Assembly: GCF_001458215.1 (NCBI RefSeq)
Contig: NZ_CYTW01000007.1
Coordinates: 124,001 to 188,000, forward strand
Length of the DNA stretch: 64,000 bases
Origin: Shimia thalassica
Lineage (GTDB): Bacteria > Pseudomonadota > Alphaproteobacteria > Rhodobacterales > Rhodobacteraceae
Reading direction: 5' to 3'
Under the pieces are notes generated by a model, which worked only from the letters and a program-made list of their open reading frames with translations, did no database searches and was not told where the DNA came from. Both the position numbers and the translations under genes were made by a program. Below, piece by piece: positions 8,400 through 17,558 of this stretch. Numbering within the stretch: position 1 is the stretch's first letter; each line of letters opens with the position of its first letter.

Positions 8400-8666
8400 A
8401 TGTTTGCTTTGTTACGCCTGAGTGTGGTCGGTTTTATCGTCCTGACGATCATCTATGTCTGCGTGTCCTTGTATTCACGCAGCGTGCGGCGCGACAAACT
8501 CGAGGCGGAATGGGCCGAGAATGATATGGTTGGCGACGGCGCGGCATGGGTTGAAAAAGGGCTCAAGGAATATGATGCGTCGCTGCGGCGCAAGCTGATC
8601 CTCGCGGTTTATGTCGTGCCCATCCTGTGTGTGGGCGCCATCATCTATGTTATCAATTTTTACTAA
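8400..8666 (+). CDS. Small two-TM membrane protein
   Basis: An 88-residue protein with membrane helices at about 4-26 and 66-86 and a charged loop between (RRDKLEAEWAENDM). AAGGAG stands 8 bases upstream of the ATG. It sits 3 bases after the 449-residue gene and 12 bases before the DUF1523-like gene. Function unknown; the hairpin topology suggests an accessory subunit of a membrane complex. Confidence 0.7.
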   Translation: MFALLRLSVVGFIVLTIIYVCVSLYSRSVRRDKLEAEWAENDMVGDGAAWVEKGLKEYDASLRRKLILAVYVVPILCVGAIIYVINFY

Positions 8667-8678
8667 GAGGGACCGCAC

Positions 8679-9338
8679 ATGGTCTATGTAAAGTGGATTT
8701 TCTGGGGCACGTTCTGGGTGCTGGTTGCGGCGTTTTTTCATTATACGCTGCCCAAGCGGGACATCGTCTATATCACCGGCGTCGAAATCAAGATGGAACA
8801 GTTCGGCGAGAATTCGATCTTCTGGGCCGCGCCCGACACTGGAGCCAACATCACCGATGGTGTGGTCAAGCGGGATGTGCGCTTCATTGATACGGTCAAG
8901 ACAAACGGTCGTGTGAAGGTCTATCGCAATGAAGACACCGGCTGGGGCTGGCCGCCTTATTTCAAGCTGGACAGCTCGAACCTTCAGGCCGAGGCGCGGA
9001 ACCTGACATCTACGGAAAGTGAGCCGAACTGGGTTGTGGTGCGGTATTATGGCTGGCGGATGTCGGCGATGAGCATCTTCCCCAACGCGGTGTCTATCCA
9101 TAAGGTCGACGGCCCCGATGTGCGGCTGATCCCGTGGCTCAACATTGTAATCCTGACTATTGTCGGCGCGGTGTTCTGGGCGATTTATGTACGGTGGCGC
9201 CGGTTCCGCATTGCGCGGATTGATCCGGCAATGGAAGAAGTGAACCAAAGCTTCGAGGCCGCAGGTGACAGTCTTGCCGAAGGGCGCGGGCGGTTCCGCA
9301 ACTGGCTGGACAGCTGGAAGTCAAAGACCCCGAAATGA
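8679..9338 (+). CDS. DUF1523-like membrane protein
   Basis: A 219-residue protein with an N-terminal membrane helix (about 5-22), a periplasmic-type domain containing RNEDTGWGWPPYFK, and a second helix (about 150-168), then a basic cytoplasmic tail. The phrase from HYTLPKRDIV through GWGWPPYFK is, from memory, typical of the alphaproteobacterial DUF1523 family, whose role is unknown. AGAGGGAC precedes the ATG. Its stop overlaps the following outer-membrane protein start (ATGA), tying the envelope components together. Confidence 0.75.
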   Translation: MVYVKWIFWGTFWVLVAAFFHYTLPKRDIVYITGVEIKMEQFGENSIFWAAPDTGANITDGVVKRDVRFIDTVKTNGRVKVYRNEDTGWGWPPYFKLDSSNLQAEARNLTSTESEPNWVVVRYYGWRMSAMSIFPNAVSIHKVDGPDVRLIPWLNIVILTIVGAVFWAIYVRWRRFRIARIDPAMEEVNQSFEAAGDSLAEGRGRFRNWLDSWKSKTPK

Positions 9339-10060
9339 GCCGGTTTGATCCAAAAGCGCTTTGTGCCGCTGCGGGTTTGGCCGTGGCTGTTGCAACGCCA
9401 GCGGCGGCGCAGGACTGGGAATATGGATTAAAGCCATATTTCTGGGCCCCCGGAATTGATGCGACCTACACCTTTGGGGGCAATCCCCCAACGGGTGGGG
9501 ACAGTTCCTTCTGGGACAAATTCGAAGGCGCGTTTTTGTTGCAGGGTTATGCCCGTAACGGCGAATGGAGCCTTTTGGGCGAGTTCAACTATCTCAAGCT
9601 TGGTGAAACCTATTTGCCAAGTGTGCCGGTCCTGACGACAGACATCGGTCTGGATGGCTACATGGTATCAGGTGGCGTTGGCCGTCAGCTTCATCGTGAC
9701 CAAGACAGCTTTGTCGAACTTTATGGTGGGCTGCGGTATTGGGATATCGAGATGACAGCGCTTAATTCGGCCTTTGGCGGGGCACAGGTGGATAAAGCAT
9801 GGGCTGATCCCTTTGTGGGATTGCGCGGGCATTTTGAACTGCGCCCGGGGCTTATGCTTGTTGGCCGCGCAGACATCGGTGGCTTTGGTGTCGGGTCAAA
9901 GTTTCAGGCCGATCTTCAAGGCGCCCTCAGCTGGGCCGTGGGCGACACCACCAAGCTTGAACTGGGGTATCGCCACCTTGCCGTGGATTTCGAAGACACA
10001 ACGGTCTTTGCCGATATCGCGCTGAGCGGCCCTTACTTTGCCTTGGATTTCCGCTTCTGA
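9335..10060 (+). CDS. Outer-membrane beta-barrel protein, last gene of the operon
   Basis: A 241-residue protein with a signal peptide ending ATPAAAQ near residue 26, followed by alternating polar/hydrophobic strands with aromatic girdle residues (YGLKPYFWAP, LRYWDIEM, LELGYRHLAV) and a C-terminal Phe (LDFRF), the usual BAM recognition end. This fits a small 8-10 strand barrel. The ATG overlaps the preceding stop. Its own stop directly abuts the stop of the convergent soeC gene (TGATCA at 10058-10063), leaving no space for a terminator. Confidence 0.8.
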   Translation: MSRFDPKALCAAAGLAVAVATPAAAQDWEYGLKPYFWAPGIDATYTFGGNPPTGGDSSFWDKFEGAFLLQGYARNGEWSLLGEFNYLKLGETYLPSVPVLTTDIGLDGYMVSGGVGRQLHRDQDSFVELYGGLRYWDIEMTALNSAFGGAQVDKAWADPFVGLRGHFELRPGLMLVGRADIGGFGVGSKFQADLQGALSWAVGDTTKLELGYRHLAVDFEDTTVFADIALSGPYFALDFRF

Positions 10061-10933
10061 TCAGCGGGCGCCATAGTACAAGCCAACGACATGTTCCGCT
10101 TCAGCAAAGAACAGCCATCGGGACGCGGCGACGCCCGCGATATGGCTGAGAACTGCAAGAAGTCCGAAAAGATGCGGAGCGGGCAGCGCCAGCAAAATCG
10201 CCGGTACAACTGACATCAGAAGCAACGCCGTTACGCGCAGCTTTTGCGCGTGCTTGCGCCCCACCACATACATCATTTCACGCATGAGATAGTTCGGCGA
10301 TGTGTGAGGATGTGCCATAGAGCGGACCTCACCCTCGTGTCCAAGACCCGTGGCCGTGCCCATCGTATGGCCCCGCTCCTCAAATGCTTTGTCCCCTTTG
10401 CGCCACCAGAGAATTTGAACCAGACCGGCCACGATCAACAGAATTGTTGCAACTGCAACGCGGCCCGACAACAGGGCCCCGCCAGTGACGGACAGGGTCA
10501 GGAACAGAAAGGGTGTGAGAGCAGAGTTCCAACGCGGAACTGTCTGCAGCTGGCCGTAAATCATGGACGTGGTAAAGACGGTGCTCAATGCCAGAAGGGC
10601 GCCGAGGAACCCGAGAACAGGCATATGCGTGTCTGCAAACACAAGCGCGGCACCATAGACGGCCATAACCAACAGCGTCGCAACAGCGCAAATCCCCTCG
10701 CGGCTGAGCCAGCTTGTTTTCCACTGACTAAAGGCCCGCCACGCCCGTTCTGGCCGCCCCAGGTGAAACGTCGATGCCAGCAAGCCACCCACAGCAAGGG
10801 CATAGGCAATGGCAAAGAACACAAAGGCGACCCAACCCGTGGGCGGGGACCTGTCGACCCCCAGCCACGCCAAAAGGCCAAACCCGAGACCAGAAAGCGT
10901 GGTGAACAGAATGATAGAACGTGCTGGATGCAT
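10061..10933 (-). CDS. soeC: SoeC, membrane anchor of sulfite dehydrogenase
   Basis: A 290-residue integral membrane protein with about eight helices, of the DmsC-type anchor family. Histidine and arginine residues in the loops (STFHLGRPERAWRAF) match the quinone-site region of this family. It would anchor SoeAB on the cytoplasmic face and pass electrons from sulfite to ubiquinone. Its start overlaps the soeB stop by one base (TAATG). Downstream of xsc and a sulfate-exporter-like gene, the sulfite role is much more likely than DMSO reduction, although sequence alone does not exclude a different substrate. Confidence 0.85.
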   Translation of the reverse strand: MHPARSIILFTTLSGLGFGLLAWLGVDRSPPTGWVAFVFFAIAYALAVGGLLASTFHLGRPERAWRAFSQWKTSWLSREGICAVATLLVMAVYGAALVFADTHMPVLGFLGALLALSTVFTTSMIYGQLQTVPRWNSALTPFLFLTLSVTGGALLSGRVAVATILLIVAGLVQILWWRKGDKAFEERGHTMGTATGLGHEGEVRSMAHPHTSPNYLMREMMYVVGRKHAQKLRVTALLLMSVVPAILLALPAPHLFGLLAVLSHIAGVAASRWLFFAEAEHVVGLYYGAR

Positions 10934-11703
10934 TACAGGTTCTCCTTCTGATCACCGGGCAGGCGAGATAGCTGTTTGTCGACCCACCCGAGAAAGCCTG
11001 AAGGCTGTTCGCTGACAGGTTCCAGATAGGGGGCCAGAAGGCTTTCGTCGCGCCAGCTGTCCTTTGATCTGGGGGGGAGGTATTTGTTGACGGGTTGCGT
11101 GCCCATCTCCGGCATCAGATCAATGCCACCGCGTTCGGCGGTCAGGCGGCTGACGTCCGAATCCGGGTCCGCGAAATCCCCGAAGTGACGCGCGCCAGCG
11201 GGGCAAGTGCGCACACAGGAAGGAATGCGGTCTTCCTCGGGGATGTTTTCGTTGTAGATGCGATCGACGCAGAGCGTGCACTTTTTCATCACGCCTTCTT
11301 CCTGGTCCAACTCGCGCGCGCCATAGGGGCAGGCCCAGGCGCATAAGCCACAGCCGATGCAATTGCTTTCATTCACCAGAACGATGCCGTCTTCGACGCG
11401 CTTATAGCTCGCGCCCGTGGGGCAGACGGTCACGCATGGGGCAGTTTCGCAGTGCAGGCACGACTTTGGAAAGTGCACGGTTTGGGCCGGGCCGGCGTCA
11501 GGCTGGACTTCATAGGTGTGCACCCGATTGAGGAAGGTTCCCATCGGTTCATCCCCATAGGGACGTTGATCCGAAAGGGGCACGCCATAGTTTTCCGTGT
11601 TCCAGCCTTTGCAGGAAATCACACAGGCGTGGCAGCCCACACAGGTATCCAGATCGATGACCAGACCAAGCTTTTTCTCAGTTAGATTTGGCAGTTCAGT
11701 CAT
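10933..11703 (-). CDS. soeB: SoeB, iron-sulfur subunit of sulfite dehydrogenase
   Basis: A 256-residue ferredoxin-like electron-transfer subunit. Four cysteine groups are present: CVGCHACVISC from residue 21, CLHCETAPCVTVCP, CIGCGLCAWACP and a CTLC...PSCVRTCP group, enough for four [4Fe-4S] clusters. There is no Tat signal, so it is cytoplasmic. GGTGGG precedes the ATG; it overlaps soeA by 8 bases and soeC by 1. It links the SoeA active site to the SoeC quinone anchor. Confidence 0.9.
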   Translation of the reverse strand: MTELPNLTEKKLGLVIDLDTCVGCHACVISCKGWNTENYGVPLSDQRPYGDEPMGTFLNRVHTYEVQPDAGPAQTVHFPKSCLHCETAPCVTVCPTGASYKRVEDGIVLVNESNCIGCGLCAWACPYGARELDQEEGVMKKCTLCVDRIYNENIPEEDRIPSCVRTCPAGARHFGDFADPDSDVSRLTAERGGIDLMPEMGTQPVNKYLPPRSKDSWRDESLLAPYLEPVSEQPSGFLGWVDKQLSRLPGDQKENL

Positions 11704-14509
11704 TTTTTCCCACCTTCCATTTCAGTGACGCTGGACCTTTTGGAACAGGTGATTTCAGCGGTGGCAACGCGGGTTGGCTTTCGTCGGGGGCGTCGACTTT
11801 CCTGATCTTGACCCGAAGATCGAACCAAGCGGCCTGCCCCGTAATTGGATCGGAATTGGCCCAGCGAAGCCCGTCGCCTTTGGCCGGAAGCAGCTCGTGA
11901 ATGAGATGGTTGAGCAGAAAGCCTTTCGAGCTTTCGGGGGCGTTTTCATCCAGCGCCCAGGTGCCCTTGCGTTTGCCAATCGCATTCCAGGTCCAGACCG
12001 TTGACTCATTCAGCGCAGCCTGATGGGCCACTGGCACAGTGATCGCGCCGTGCGCAGAGGTGACTTCGGCCCAATCCCCTTCGGCGAACCCGTGCTGTTC
12101 CCAAAGCTTTGTCGGCAGGTACAAAGGGTTGTGACCATGAAGTTGGCGCAGCCATGCATTCTGGGTGCCCCAGCTGTGATACATCGCCATCGGGCGCTGG
12201 GTCAGGGCGTGGATCGGGAACTCTTCCGTATCCACATGATCGTCCTCAAACGGAGGATACCAGATCGGCAAGGGATCCATGACCTGTTTCAGACGTTGGC
12301 GCAAGTGTTCGGGGGGCTGGCGGTCTCCGTGGCCTTCGGCGGCGCGTTGGAATTTGCGGACAGGTTCGCTGTAGAGTTGAAACAGATAGGGTGTGGGCGC
12401 ATCAAACAGGCCCATCTCGACCGCCCAATTCTGGTAGTCCATGTTCCACGGTTTGTAATAGCTTGCCGTTTCCGGCAGGTGTTCGACAAAGAAACCGCCA
12501 TTTTCGATATATTTATCAAGTTGTTCCGGATTTGGCGCTCCGCGTCCGACATCGTTCCCGTCGCCGCGGAACCCAGCCAGAGGGCCGATGCCCGGTTTGC
12601 GTTCGTGGTTCACGATATAATCGGCATAGTCCTGATATTTGGCGCTGCCGTCTTCATTGGTGAAACCCGGCAATCCAAGCCGATTGGCCAGTTGCACCAG
12701 TACGGTCTGGAACCCGCGCACATCGCGGTCCGGTTCAATGACCGGCCAGCGAATTGCATCCGCGGCGGCGTCCGCCTCGCAAATCGGGCGATCCAGCAGG
12801 CTGATACAGTCGTGACGTTCGAGATATGTGGTGTCTGGCAAAATCAGATCGGCATAGGCCACCATTTCGGAACTATAGGCGTCGGAATAGATGATATGCG
12901 GGATCACATAGTCGCCGTTTTCATCCGTGTCGGTCAGCATCTCCATTACGCCGCCGGTGTTCATGGATGAGTTCCACGACATGTTCGCCATATACATGAA
13001 CAGGGTATCGATCTTGTAAGGATCGCCCGCGTGGGCGTTTGAAATCACCATATGCATGAGCCCGTGAGAACTCATCGGGTTGTCCCAAGTGAAGGCCTTG
13101 TCGATGCGGGCGGGGCTGCCATCTTCCTTGAGCATCAGATCTTCGGGGCCGTGCACAAATCCAAGGTGCGGGCCATCAAGAGCGCAGCTTGGCTTGACGC
13201 CACAGTGCGGTTTTGGGTGGGCCTCTGCCGGTTTTGGATAAGGCGGTTTGAAACGGAACCCGCCGGGTGTTTCGACACTGCCCAGAATGATCTGAAGCAC
13301 ATGCAGGGCGCGGCAGGTCTGGAACCCGTTGGAGTGGGCCGAAATTCCGCGCATCGCATGGAAGGCCACGGGACGTCCGGTCATCTCGGAATGGGTTTCG
13401 CCCCGGAAATCCGTCCATTCAATCGGCAGGGTGATCGCTTCCTCGAAGGCCACATGGGCCAACTCGGCAGCGATCCGGCGGATGCGATCCGCCGGAATAC
13501 CGCACCGGTCCGCCACTGCATCAGGCGCGTACTCAGCCGACAGGTACTTCTCCGCCATCAGGGCCATCACCGTTTGGTGTGACTTTCCGGCGTGGCGATA
13601 GGTGGCCGCAAGGTCCGGTTGTACGCCTTTCTGGTCGAACGGCGTTGGTTTGCCTGTGGCGCGATCCATGACCAACGGTTTGTTGTCACCATCACGCAGG
13701 AACAATCCGGTGTCGGGATCAATCAGAACCGGCGCGTTGGTGTATTGCGCCAGATAGTGCAGATCAATTTTGCCCGCGCGCATCAGTTCGTGCACGAGCG
13801 AGAGAATAAACAACCCGTCCGTGCCCGGTGTGATACCAACCCAGTCGTCTGCGACTGCGTTATACCCGCTGCGCACGGGGTTAACGCCTATAACTCGCGC
13901 ACCGCGGCCTTTGATCTTGCCGATACCGGCCTTGATGGGGTTGCTGTCGTGGTCTTCTGCGACGCCAAACAGCATGAACAATTTGGTGTGGTCCCAATCG
14001 GGTTGGCCAAATTCCCAAAAGGCGCCGCCCATGGTGTAAATGCCGCCCGCAGCCATATTGACCGAGCAAAACCCGCCATGCGCGGCAAAGTTCGGCGTGC
14101 CATAGTTCTGGGCCCAGAATCCGGTAAAAGACTGTGATTGATCGCGCCCTGTGAAAAAGGCCAGCTTTTCAGGGTTCGTGTCACGGATCGGTTTGAGCCA
14201 GCCCACGGCCATATCCAACGCTTCGTCCCAGCTGATTTCCTCGTATTCGCCAGATCCACGCGGCCCCACACGCTTTAACGGGGCGCGCAGCCGGGAGGGC
14301 GCGTTGACCTGCATGATCCCAGCAGAGCCTTTGGCGCAGAGCACACCTTTGTTGACAGGGTGATCTCGGTTGCCTTCGATATAGGCGACCTTGCCCTCTT
14401 TCATATGAACATTGATGCCACAGCGACAGGCGCACATGTAGCAGGTGGTCTGGCGTATTTCGTCCGAGACCTTCGGGGATAAGTTTATGTTTGGTTGCAT
14501 GCGGGACAT
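11696..14509 (-). CDS. soeA: SoeA, molybdopterin catalytic subunit of sulfite dehydrogenase
   Basis: A 937-residue molybdopterin-guanine-dinucleotide oxidoreductase of the DMSO reductase superfamily. The N-terminal [4Fe-4S] cysteines are C23, C26, C30 and C58 (CYMCACRCG ... GVLCAKG). There is no twin-arginine signal, so the enzyme is cytoplasmic, as known for SoeABC. It oxidises sulfite to sulfate. Location 28 bases after the YeiH/TauZ-like gene and one step below xsc supports the substrate: Xsc releases sulfite. GGGAGG precedes the ATG. Other complex-iron-sulfur enzymes (polysulfide, thiosulfate or DMSO reductase) are formally possible. Confidence 0.88.
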   Translation of the reverse strand: MSRMQPNINLSPKVSDEIRQTTCYMCACRCGINVHMKEGKVAYIEGNRDHPVNKGVLCAKGSAGIMQVNAPSRLRAPLKRVGPRGSGEYEEISWDEALDMAVGWLKPIRDTNPEKLAFFTGRDQSQSFTGFWAQNYGTPNFAAHGGFCSVNMAAGGIYTMGGAFWEFGQPDWDHTKLFMLFGVAEDHDSNPIKAGIGKIKGRGARVIGVNPVRSGYNAVADDWVGITPGTDGLFILSLVHELMRAGKIDLHYLAQYTNAPVLIDPDTGLFLRDGDNKPLVMDRATGKPTPFDQKGVQPDLAATYRHAGKSHQTVMALMAEKYLSAEYAPDAVADRCGIPADRIRRIAAELAHVAFEEAITLPIEWTDFRGETHSEMTGRPVAFHAMRGISAHSNGFQTCRALHVLQIILGSVETPGGFRFKPPYPKPAEAHPKPHCGVKPSCALDGPHLGFVHGPEDLMLKEDGSPARIDKAFTWDNPMSSHGLMHMVISNAHAGDPYKIDTLFMYMANMSWNSSMNTGGVMEMLTDTDENGDYVIPHIIYSDAYSSEMVAYADLILPDTTYLERHDCISLLDRPICEADAAADAIRWPVIEPDRDVRGFQTVLVQLANRLGLPGFTNEDGSAKYQDYADYIVNHERKPGIGPLAGFRGDGNDVGRGAPNPEQLDKYIENGGFFVEHLPETASYYKPWNMDYQNWAVEMGLFDAPTPYLFQLYSEPVRKFQRAAEGHGDRQPPEHLRQRLKQVMDPLPIWYPPFEDDHVDTEEFPIHALTQRPMAMYHSWGTQNAWLRQLHGHNPLYLPTKLWEQHGFAEGDWAEVTSAHGAITVPVAHQAALNESTVWTWNAIGKRKGTWALDENAPESSKGFLLNHLIHELLPAKGDGLRWANSDPITGQAAWFDLRVKIRKVDAPDESQPALPPLKSPVPKGPASLKWKVGKND

Positions 14510-14537
14510 CTGGCCTCCCTTCCAGACGGAGCGGGCG

Positions 14538-15542
14538 TTACGTAATAAGTGTGACCCCCATTAGGATGAATAGACAGATAAAAGTGGTTTCTACGATCAG
14601 CAGAGCAATGGCCGCGCCGCCAACCTTGAGGACCTGACGCAGGTCCGTTTTCATGCCGACAGCCGCAATCGCCGTCAAAAGAAGCCAGCGCGACGCAGAC
14701 GAGAGCGCCTCGACAACGAAGGGCGGCAACAGATGTAGCGAGTTCAGAGTGGCCAACACAAGAAAGCCCACAACAAAGCTGGGCAAGATCGGCGGGCTGC
14801 CTTCTCCGACCGGTGCTTCGGCGAACCGGCGGATCAAAAGCGAGGCCACAAGAACAACAGGCGCAAGCGTGGCAACCCGGATGAGTTTGACAAGAGTGGC
14901 CGTGTCACCGGTGGTTTCCGAAATGGTAAAACCGGCCCCGACAACCTGCGCCACATCATGAATGGTCCCGCCAAGGAATACGCCCCCTTGCAGGTCATTG
15001 AGATCCAAGAGATCGACCGCAATCGGATAGAGGATCATGGCCAGCGTGGATAAAACGGTGACCCCCATGACGGTAAAAATAAGCCGCTCTTCAGAGCGTT
15101 CGTCTTTGGGCAAAATGGCCGAGATCGCCATCGCGGCTGACGCACCACAAATGGCCACCGAACCGGCCGTCAGAAAGGCAAACCGCCATTTGTGTCCGAA
15201 AAAGCGTGCAACGATCAGGCCAAAAGCGATGGTGGCCAGCACGCCACCGATCACAAGCAGAATGACCTGCACTCCCAGCCCCATCATCAGATCGAAACTG
15301 ATACGCACGCCAAGAAAGGCCACTCCCAGCCGCAACAGGGTGCGTGATCCAAACGCAATGCCCGGGACCGTGCGGCCTTCTTCACCCAGAAAATTAACGG
15401 CAATCCCCAACAAAAGGGCCAGCAGCATCGCTGGCGTTCCATAGTGTTGCGAAAGGAATTGAGCCGTAATCGCCACGATCACGGCCATTGTCACGCCTGG
15501 TGCAAGTGTCGAAACCGCAGCACGAAGGCGCTGCGGTGTCAT
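14538..15542 (-). CDS. YeiH/TauZ-like putative sulfate exporter
   Basis: A 334-residue membrane protein with about ten helices, of the YeiH (UPF0324) family. Conserved segments include LLGIAVNFLG, GSVAICGASAAMAI and GGTIHDVAQVVGAG. In taurine-degrading bacteria a member of this family (TauZ) is thought to export the sulfate made from sulfonate carbon use. The gene lies between xsc (22 bases) and soeA (28 bases) on the same strand, so it is co-transcribed with both. The ATG at 15542 lacks a strong ribosome site; the frame is open further upstream into xsc. The transport role is family-based inference. Confidence 0.82.
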   Translation of the reverse strand: MTPQRLRAAVSTLAPGVTMAVIVAITAQFLSQHYGTPAMLLALLLGIAVNFLGEEGRTVPGIAFGSRTLLRLGVAFLGVRISFDLMMGLGVQVILLVIGGVLATIAFGLIVARFFGHKWRFAFLTAGSVAICGASAAMAISAILPKDERSEERLIFTVMGVTVLSTLAMILYPIAVDLLDLNDLQGGVFLGGTIHDVAQVVGAGFTISETTGDTATLVKLIRVATLAPVVLVASLLIRRFAEAPVGEGSPPILPSFVVGFLVLATLNSLHLLPPFVVEALSSASRWLLLTAIAAVGMKTDLRQVLKVGGAAIALLIVETTFICLFILMGVTLIT

Positions 15543-15564
15543 GTTTTCGGTAAGTGAGATCAAC

Positions 15565-17340
15565 TCAGTCGACCTTTTGCGGGCGCATGTCGTCTTTGCT
15601 GATACCTGCAACGGCGACGGGGTTTTTCATGGCGTCGCGGCGGAACGGTTCACCCAGTTCCTGATTGATCATGGCTTCAATCAAAGTGGTGATGCCGTTT
15701 TTCTGGTCAATCATGGCTTGGTTCATGGCGGCGGTCAGCTCGTCCATCGTGCGTGCGATGACACCTTTCAGGCCACATGCATTTGCGATGCCGGCATAAG
15801 ACACCTGCGTGTCCAGTTCCGTGCCAACAAAGTTGTCGTCGAACCACAGAGTCGAGTTCCGCTTTTCAGCGCCCCATTGATAGTTCCGGAACACCACCTG
15901 AGTGACGGCGGGCCATTCCGAACGGCCAATCGCCGTCAGTTCGGTTACCGCGATGCCAAATGCGCCGTCGCCCGAGAATCCGCAAACCGGTGTATCAGGG
16001 CATCCGATTTTGGCGCCAACAACTGCGGGCAGGCCGTATCCACAAGGGCCGAACAGGCCCGGTGCAAGATACTTGCGGCCAGCTTCGAACGATGGGTAGG
16101 CGTTGCCGATGGCACAGTTGTTGCCGATGTCGGACGAGATGATCGCGTCTTTGGGAAGCGCCGATTGAATGGCGCGCCACGCCATGCGCGGGCTCATCCA
16201 GTCGGGTTTATCCGCGCGGGCGCGTTCATTCCAAGTTGTGCCCGGATCGTCGTCTTCGTGATCCATGGCGGAAAGCTGTTGTGCCCAGGTTGACTTGGTG
16301 GTCGAGATCATCGCTTTGCGATCGTCGCGACCGTCGTCACCTGCGGTGTCAGCCAGTTTTTCCAGAATGGATGTTGCCACTTTTTTGGCATCGCCCACGA
16401 TTCCTACGGTCACGGTTTTGGTCAGGCCGATCCGGTCGGGGTTGATGTCGACCTGAATGATCTTGGCCTCGGTTGGCCAGTAATCCATGCCATAGCCGGG
16501 CAGGGTTGAGAACGGGTTCAGACGGGTGCCCAAAGCCAGAACAACGTCCGCTTTGTTGATCAGCTCCATGCCTGCTTTTGAGCCGTTATATCCGAGAGGG
16601 CCTGCAAACAGGGGGTGCGATCCAGGGAAGGCATCGTTGTGCTGGTATCCACAGCACACAGGCGCATCCAGACGCTCGGCCAGAGCCATCGACGCGGGGA
16701 TTGCACCACCAATAACCACGCCAGCACCGTTCAGGATGACGGGGAACTTCGCATTTGAAAGAAGCTCGGCCGCTTGGTTCAGCGCGTCTTCACCACCCGA
16801 GGGGCGTTCGAATTCAACGATTGCGGGCATGTTGATGTCGATCACTTGGGTAAAGTAATCACGCGGAACGTTGATCTGTGCAGGGGCACTGTGGCGTTTG
16901 GCTTGCAGGATCACACGGTTCAGAACTTCGGCCATGCGGCTTGGGTCGCGCACTTCTTCCTGATAGCAGACCATGTCTTCAAACGCGGCCATTTGCTCAA
17001 CTTCCTGAAAGCCGCCCTGACCCATGGTTTTGTTCGCCGCCTGAGGGGTGACCAGCAACAATGGGGTGTGGTTCCAGTAAGCGGTTTTCACAGCGGTCAC
17101 AAAGTTTGTGATGCCGGGGCCGTTTTGAGCAACCATCATCGACATTTTACCGGTTGCGCGGGTGTAACCGTCGGCCATCATGCCGCCCGATCCTTCGTGA
17201 GCACAATCCCAGAAGGTGATTCCGGCCTGACCAAACAGATCCGAGATAGGCATCATCGCCGATCCGATGATTCCAAAAGCGTGTTCAATCCCGTGCATCT
17301 GAAGCACTTTGATAAAGGCTTCTTCGGTCGTCATTTTCAT
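15565..17340 (-). CDS. xsc: Sulfoacetaldehyde acetyltransferase
   Basis: A 591-residue thiamine-diphosphate enzyme: sulfoacetaldehyde plus phosphate gives acetyl phosphate plus sulfite. The ThDP-activating glutamate is Glu49 in CAHEGSGG; the cofactor-binding GDG motif starts GDGAFGIAVTEL and is followed by the RNYQWGAEKRN segment. GFQEVEQMAAFEDM and the overall text match Xsc rather than acetolactate synthase. AGGAG stands 9 bases before the ATG. It leads the operon xsc-(tauZ-like)-soeABC, and a TauR-type site lies 67 to 99 bases upstream. No pta gene follows it here. Confidence 0.97.
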   Translation of the reverse strand: MKMTTEEAFIKVLQMHGIEHAFGIIGSAMMPISDLFGQAGITFWDCAHEGSGGMMADGYTRATGKMSMMVAQNGPGITNFVTAVKTAYWNHTPLLLVTPQAANKTMGQGGFQEVEQMAAFEDMVCYQEEVRDPSRMAEVLNRVILQAKRHSAPAQINVPRDYFTQVIDINMPAIVEFERPSGGEDALNQAAELLSNAKFPVILNGAGVVIGGAIPASMALAERLDAPVCCGYQHNDAFPGSHPLFAGPLGYNGSKAGMELINKADVVLALGTRLNPFSTLPGYGMDYWPTEAKIIQVDINPDRIGLTKTVTVGIVGDAKKVATSILEKLADTAGDDGRDDRKAMISTTKSTWAQQLSAMDHEDDDPGTTWNERARADKPDWMSPRMAWRAIQSALPKDAIISSDIGNNCAIGNAYPSFEAGRKYLAPGLFGPCGYGLPAVVGAKIGCPDTPVCGFSGDGAFGIAVTELTAIGRSEWPAVTQVVFRNYQWGAEKRNSTLWFDDNFVGTELDTQVSYAGIANACGLKGVIARTMDELTAAMNQAMIDQKNGITTLIEAMINQELGEPFRRDAMKNPVAVAGISKDDMRPQKVD

Positions 17341-17406
17341 TGTGTGTTTCTCCTATGGCACTGGCCGTGCATTTGCGCCGAATTTACGGGGCAGGGAAGC
17401 CCCAAG

Positions 17407-17439
17407 TTAGGGCCAGAAAGTCTCGTGGATTAAGTCCAG
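17407..17439 (-). promoter_or_regulatory. TauR operator upstream of xsc
   Basis: Read on the minus strand: CTGGACTTAA (17439-17430), 13 bases, then CTGGCCCTAA (17416-17407). As I recall, the Rhodobacter capsulatus TauR site is a direct repeat of CTGGACYTAA; the first copy is exact and the second has one change. The sites lie 67-99 bases before the xsc start, a good position for activation. Confidence 0.8.
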
Positions 17440-17558
17440 ATGGTGTTTTCCGTTAATTCCTGGAAAACAACTGCCTTATGGGGCTGTTTCAAGGCAATTT
17501 TGCACTGGGAAATGCCGCATAAGTGAGCGTGTTTATGCGTGTGCTTCGCCCTCGGGTT

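Noticed and set aside
12023..12970. Long open frame on the plus strand inside soeA (315 codons)
   Set aside because: It is exactly antisense to soeA, whose cysteine motifs and family text are certain. High GC makes long mirror frames common; there is no ribosome site or recognisable domain.
10061..14509. DMSO reductase (dmsABC) or polysulfide reductase assignment
   Set aside because: The catalytic subunit lacks a Tat signal, and the genes follow xsc and a sulfate-exporter-like gene, so cytoplasmic sulfite dehydrogenase SoeABC fits better.
15565..17340. Acetolactate synthase large subunit
   Set aside because: Shares the ThDP fold, but the sequence and its tpa, tauR and soe neighbours identify Xsc, and no small subunit gene follows.
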